Part shown: positions 62,242 through 64,000 of the stretch, piece by piece
How the letters are laid out: every line of letters starts with the position of its first letter
Numbering within the stretch: position 1 is the stretch's first letter
Assembly: GCA_900323505.1 (NCBI GenBank)
Contig: OOIN01000041.1
Coordinates: 247,154 to 311,153 of the forward strand
DNA from: Ustilago trichophora
Lineage: Eukaryota > Basidiomycota > Ustilaginomycetes > Ustilaginales > Ustilaginaceae
Reading direction: 5' to 3'
Length of the DNA: 64,000 bases
Translations under genes and position numbers: made by a program
Notes under the pieces: model-generated
The model's input: only the letters and a program-made list of their open reading frames with translations
Database searches by the model: none
Told to the model about the DNA's origin: nothing

Positions 62242-62280
62242 GCCTGGAGGAAAAACCCAGTGGGAAAAAGTGCTCCAAGG
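62242..62280 (-). promoter_or_regulatory. Conserved 3'-UTR hairpin of Cys-cluster gene 3
   Basis: TGGAG/CTCCA pairs close a 23-nt loop identical to that at 60148-60170, with a one-base bulge and two further pairs outside. Compared with the gene 2 copy, the second pair of the stem is A-T instead of G-C, so pairing is kept by a double change. It begins 15 bases after the stop codon at 62295 on the minus strand. Confidence 0.55.
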
Positions 62281-62294
62281 CAGAGGAGAGGAGA

Positions 62295-63485
62295 CTAGGT
62301 GGAGGAGTTCACAAGGTTGAGGAGCCCTTCAAGCTCTGTGTCCAGGAAGAGCAAGGTCTGCCTCAGCTGGGGATCAGAGATGAAGGTGTGGATATGGCGC
62401 AACCTATCAAAGGCTTGCCACAGCTGAGGGGGAAGAACCTCTTGACCATCCTCACTTCCCATTCCTTCAAGAGGTTGTGCAACCTCTTCAACCTCACCAC
62501 CCTCTGAAAGTCTGTGTCTAGCTCTCTTGTGCTTGCTACTGCCTACTGAGCTAGTTTCAGTGGGTGGAGGGTTGCCTTGAACTTCTGTATGGGAGCTTGG
62601 TTGGTCATGGCTGAGAGGTTGGTGAGGTTGGCAAGGTTTCTTCTTCTTTGAGACTGCTTTGGCACTGGCATCCTTGGAGGTTGTCCTGGCTGAAGAGAAA
62701 GGAGGTAGCTCCTGCAAAGGCTCCTTCACCACCCTACAAGGTCCATACCCCTTGGTGAAGCACCTCAGACACTTCATGCTCTTCTTGGAGACATGAAGCT
62801 CACATGTCTTGCCAGAGATCATGCACTGACTGCATGGGAACTTGACATCAACCTTGGGAGTCCTTCCTTTGGGGTTGGAAGAGGTTGCATCCTCTTCATC
62901 CTCTTCATCCTCATCCTCTTCTGACAGCTCATCCACCTCATAGGTTGCATCTGCTTCCTCTGAATCTTGTTCAACCTCTGGATTGGCCTGAGAGGTAGTC
63001 AAGGCATGGTCTTCATCATCAGAGGAAGGGGGAAGAGGTTGGAAAGGTTGGTGAGGTTGAGGAACCTTGGTGGGAGCTAGCACCAGCTTGGGTCTAGGTT
63101 GAGGTGGTAAGCCAGAGGATGGAGGTACTTTGGTAGGTGCCAGCACCAGCTTGGCAGGAGGTTGAGGTGGCTTTTGTGAGCTTGGAGAAGGTTTGTCAGG
63201 GGGAGCAAGCACAAGCTTGGAATAGTCCAGCCTAGATGAGGTTGGATGAGGTTGAGGTTGCTTGGATGAGGTTGAGGTTGAGGTTGAGGTGGAAGATGAA
63301 AAGAAGGGACTGCTCAGAGCCTGCCTAGCAGCATCTTTGTTGATGTGGGCATGGATGGAGCTTCTTTGAAAGATGTTGGCAGAAGGGCTAGAGGTAGAGA
63401 GGCTCCTGTCTTTGTCTTTGTGAGCATCTGAAGACCTTGAAGAAGGTTTGATACCTTCTCTCTGGGAAGCAAAAGGATTGCCCAT
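62295..63485 (-). CDS. Telomere-proximal Zn2Cys6-like protein 3 (396 aa)
   Basis: The start is the ATG at 63485 (MGNPFASQREG). It is a paralogue of the protein at 60267: C218-x2-C221-x6-C228-x10-C239-x2-C242-x7-C250 (CSQC... CELH... KSMKCLRCFTKGYGPC) with the same spacing, and a matching C-terminal module (LWQAFDRLRHIHTFISDPQLRQTLLFLDTELEGLLNLV). Between them lies a Lys/Ser stretch. Before the cluster are an acidic Glu/Asp run (SEEDEDEEDEEDATSS) and repeated KLVLAP-type peptides. No signal peptide or membrane segment is present. It is the last gene of the chromosome: its ATG is 370 bp from the telomere repeats. A TATATAAA lies 174 bp upstream. Confidence 0.75.
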   Translation of the reverse strand: MGNPFASQREGIKPSSRSSDAHKDKDRSLSTSSPSANIFQRSSIHAHINKDAARQALSSPFFSSSTSTSTSTSSKQPQPHPTSSRLDYSKLVLAPPDKPSPSSQKPPQPPAKLVLAPTKVPPSSGLPPQPRPKLVLAPTKVPQPHQPFQPLPPSSDDEDHALTTSQANPEVEQDSEEADATYEVDELSEEDEDEEDEEDATSSNPKGRTPKVDVKFPCSQCMISGKTCELHVSKKSMKCLRCFTKGYGPCRVVKEPLQELPPFSSARTTSKDASAKAVSKKKKPCQPHQPLSHDQPSSHTEVQGNPPPTETSSVGSSKHKRARHRLSEGGEVEEVAQPLEGMGSEDGQEVLPPQLWQAFDRLRHIHTFISDPQLRQTLLFLDTELEGLLNLVNSST

Positions 63486-63855
63486 GCTTGGAGAGGTTGG
63501 AGAGGTTGATGAGGTTGGCAAGGAGAGGTTGATGAGGCTGGCAAGGAGAGGTTGATGAGGTTGGCAAGGTGATGTTGAACAAGTCTGACTCTGGGATGAC
63601 TTGGGAGAGAGAGAGGAAATGGATGTAGGAAAGAAAGAAAGAAATCCAACTTTCAAGGTTTATATATGTAGAATTCTCCAAAAAAGGGGCCAGGAAATTC
63701 TGCACAAATTAACCACTGAGTGTGAGATCTTCTGTTTCCACACAGACCTAGAAACTGGCAGAACTGTAAATTGGTCACATGATCCAAGTATAAATTCCCA
63801 CAGTGATGGCTGCAAAAATGACAAAGTCAAATTGATCATCAAAGGTGACTGCAGC
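63486..63855. promoter_or_regulatory. Telomere-adjacent promoter region of gene 3
   Basis: These 370 bp lie between the ATG of Cys-cluster gene 3 and the terminal repeats. They include a pyrimidine-rich leader and a TATA-like site at 63659-63666. No telomere-associated helicase fragment is seen. Confidence 0.5.
63659..63666 (-). promoter_or_regulatory. TATA-like element of Cys-cluster gene 3
   Basis: TATATAAA on the minus strand, 174 bp upstream of the ATG at 63485, followed by a pyrimidine-rich leader. Confidence 0.45.
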
Positions 63856-64000
63856 TTAGGGTTAGGGTTAGGGTTAGGGTTAGGGTTAGGGTTAGGGTTA
63901 GGGTTAGGGTTAGGGTTAGGGTTAGGGTTAGGGTTAGGGTTAGGGTTAGGGTTAGGGTTAGGGTTAGGGTTAGGGTTAGGGTTAGGGTTAGGGTTAGGGT
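63856..64000 (+). repeat. Telomere, (TTAGGG)n
   Basis: About 24 perfect TTAGGG units run to the window edge with the G-rich strand 5' to 3' toward the right, as at a true right chromosome end. There are no variant units. Confidence 0.98.

Larger units (their letters stand above)
61407..62294. other. Spacer between Cys-cluster genes 2 and 3
   Basis: The left 150 bp are the promoter of gene 2 (TATA-like site at 61522-61529). The centre (61,650-62,090) is a field of CAACCTCACC words, opposite in orientation to those in the flanking genes. The right end has the 3' flank hairpin of gene 3. No gene is supported. Confidence 0.55.

Overview
This is nuclear DNA of a basidiomycete fungus, most likely a smut (Ustilaginaceae). 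Many genes have short GT-AG introns with CTGAC-type branch points. Housekeeping proteins match fungal families, and the PKA regulatory subunit and Atf1-type bZIP look like smut proteins. A run of TTAGGG repeats closes the right edge in the orientation of a right-hand chromosome end, so the window is the last 64 kb of a chromosome arm. Species is not determined.

Region 1 (1-7.2 kb) has no supportable gene. From 3.0 to 6.4 kb it is packed with two families of palindromic, MITE-like elements. Region 2 (7.2-44.1 kb) is ordinary gene-dense chromosome: a secreted alpha/beta hydrolase, TIM9, TIF6/eIF6, a cluster of five small secreted Cys-containing proteins (effector candidates), glucosidase II beta (KDEL-ended), a Tctex-type dynein light chain whose frame needs a 2-nt micro-exon, SUS1/ENY2, the SPOUT arginine methyltransferase SFM1, GTP cyclohydrolase I, mitochondrial BOL3, ribosomal protein eS25, ATP synthase subunit d, the PKA regulatory subunit, a cytosolic-type hydrolase, an Atf1-like bZIP factor, a NADAR-domain protein, a 94-aa orphan and an HSL-type hydrolase. 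Several pairs share short divergent promoters: GTB1/dynein light chain, SUS1/SFM1 and FOL2/BOL3.

Region 3 (44.5-50.0 kb) holds an intact 1153-aa P-loop NTPase with a PD-(D/E)xK-like C-terminus, resembling Crinkler/RHS-type fungal proteins. Beside it is a broken paralogue. The broken copy ends exactly at an interstitial TTAGGGTTAGGGTT, which reads as a former chromosome end that was healed by telomere addition and later extended.

Region 4 (50.0-64.0 kb) lies beyond that scar and looks different in composition. It holds a 21-bp minisatellite, a 913-aa zinc-finger protein, a convergent 2OG-Fe(II) oxygenase of a family expanded in basidiomycetes, a 761-bp tandem duplication carrying a 51-bp minisatellite, and three telomere-proximal genes encoding Zn2Cys6-like Cys clusters. 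Two of the three are clear paralogues with a shared C-terminal helical module, and their 3' flanks carry a hairpin with an identical 23-nt loop and one compensatory base-pair change. The third is followed by a perfect C7/G7 hairpin. The last 6 kb are saturated with the word TGAGGTTG/CAACCTCA, in coding and non-coding DNA alike. This set of Cys-cluster genes plus 3' hairpins next to the telomere is the best candidate here for an undescribed system; its function is unknown.
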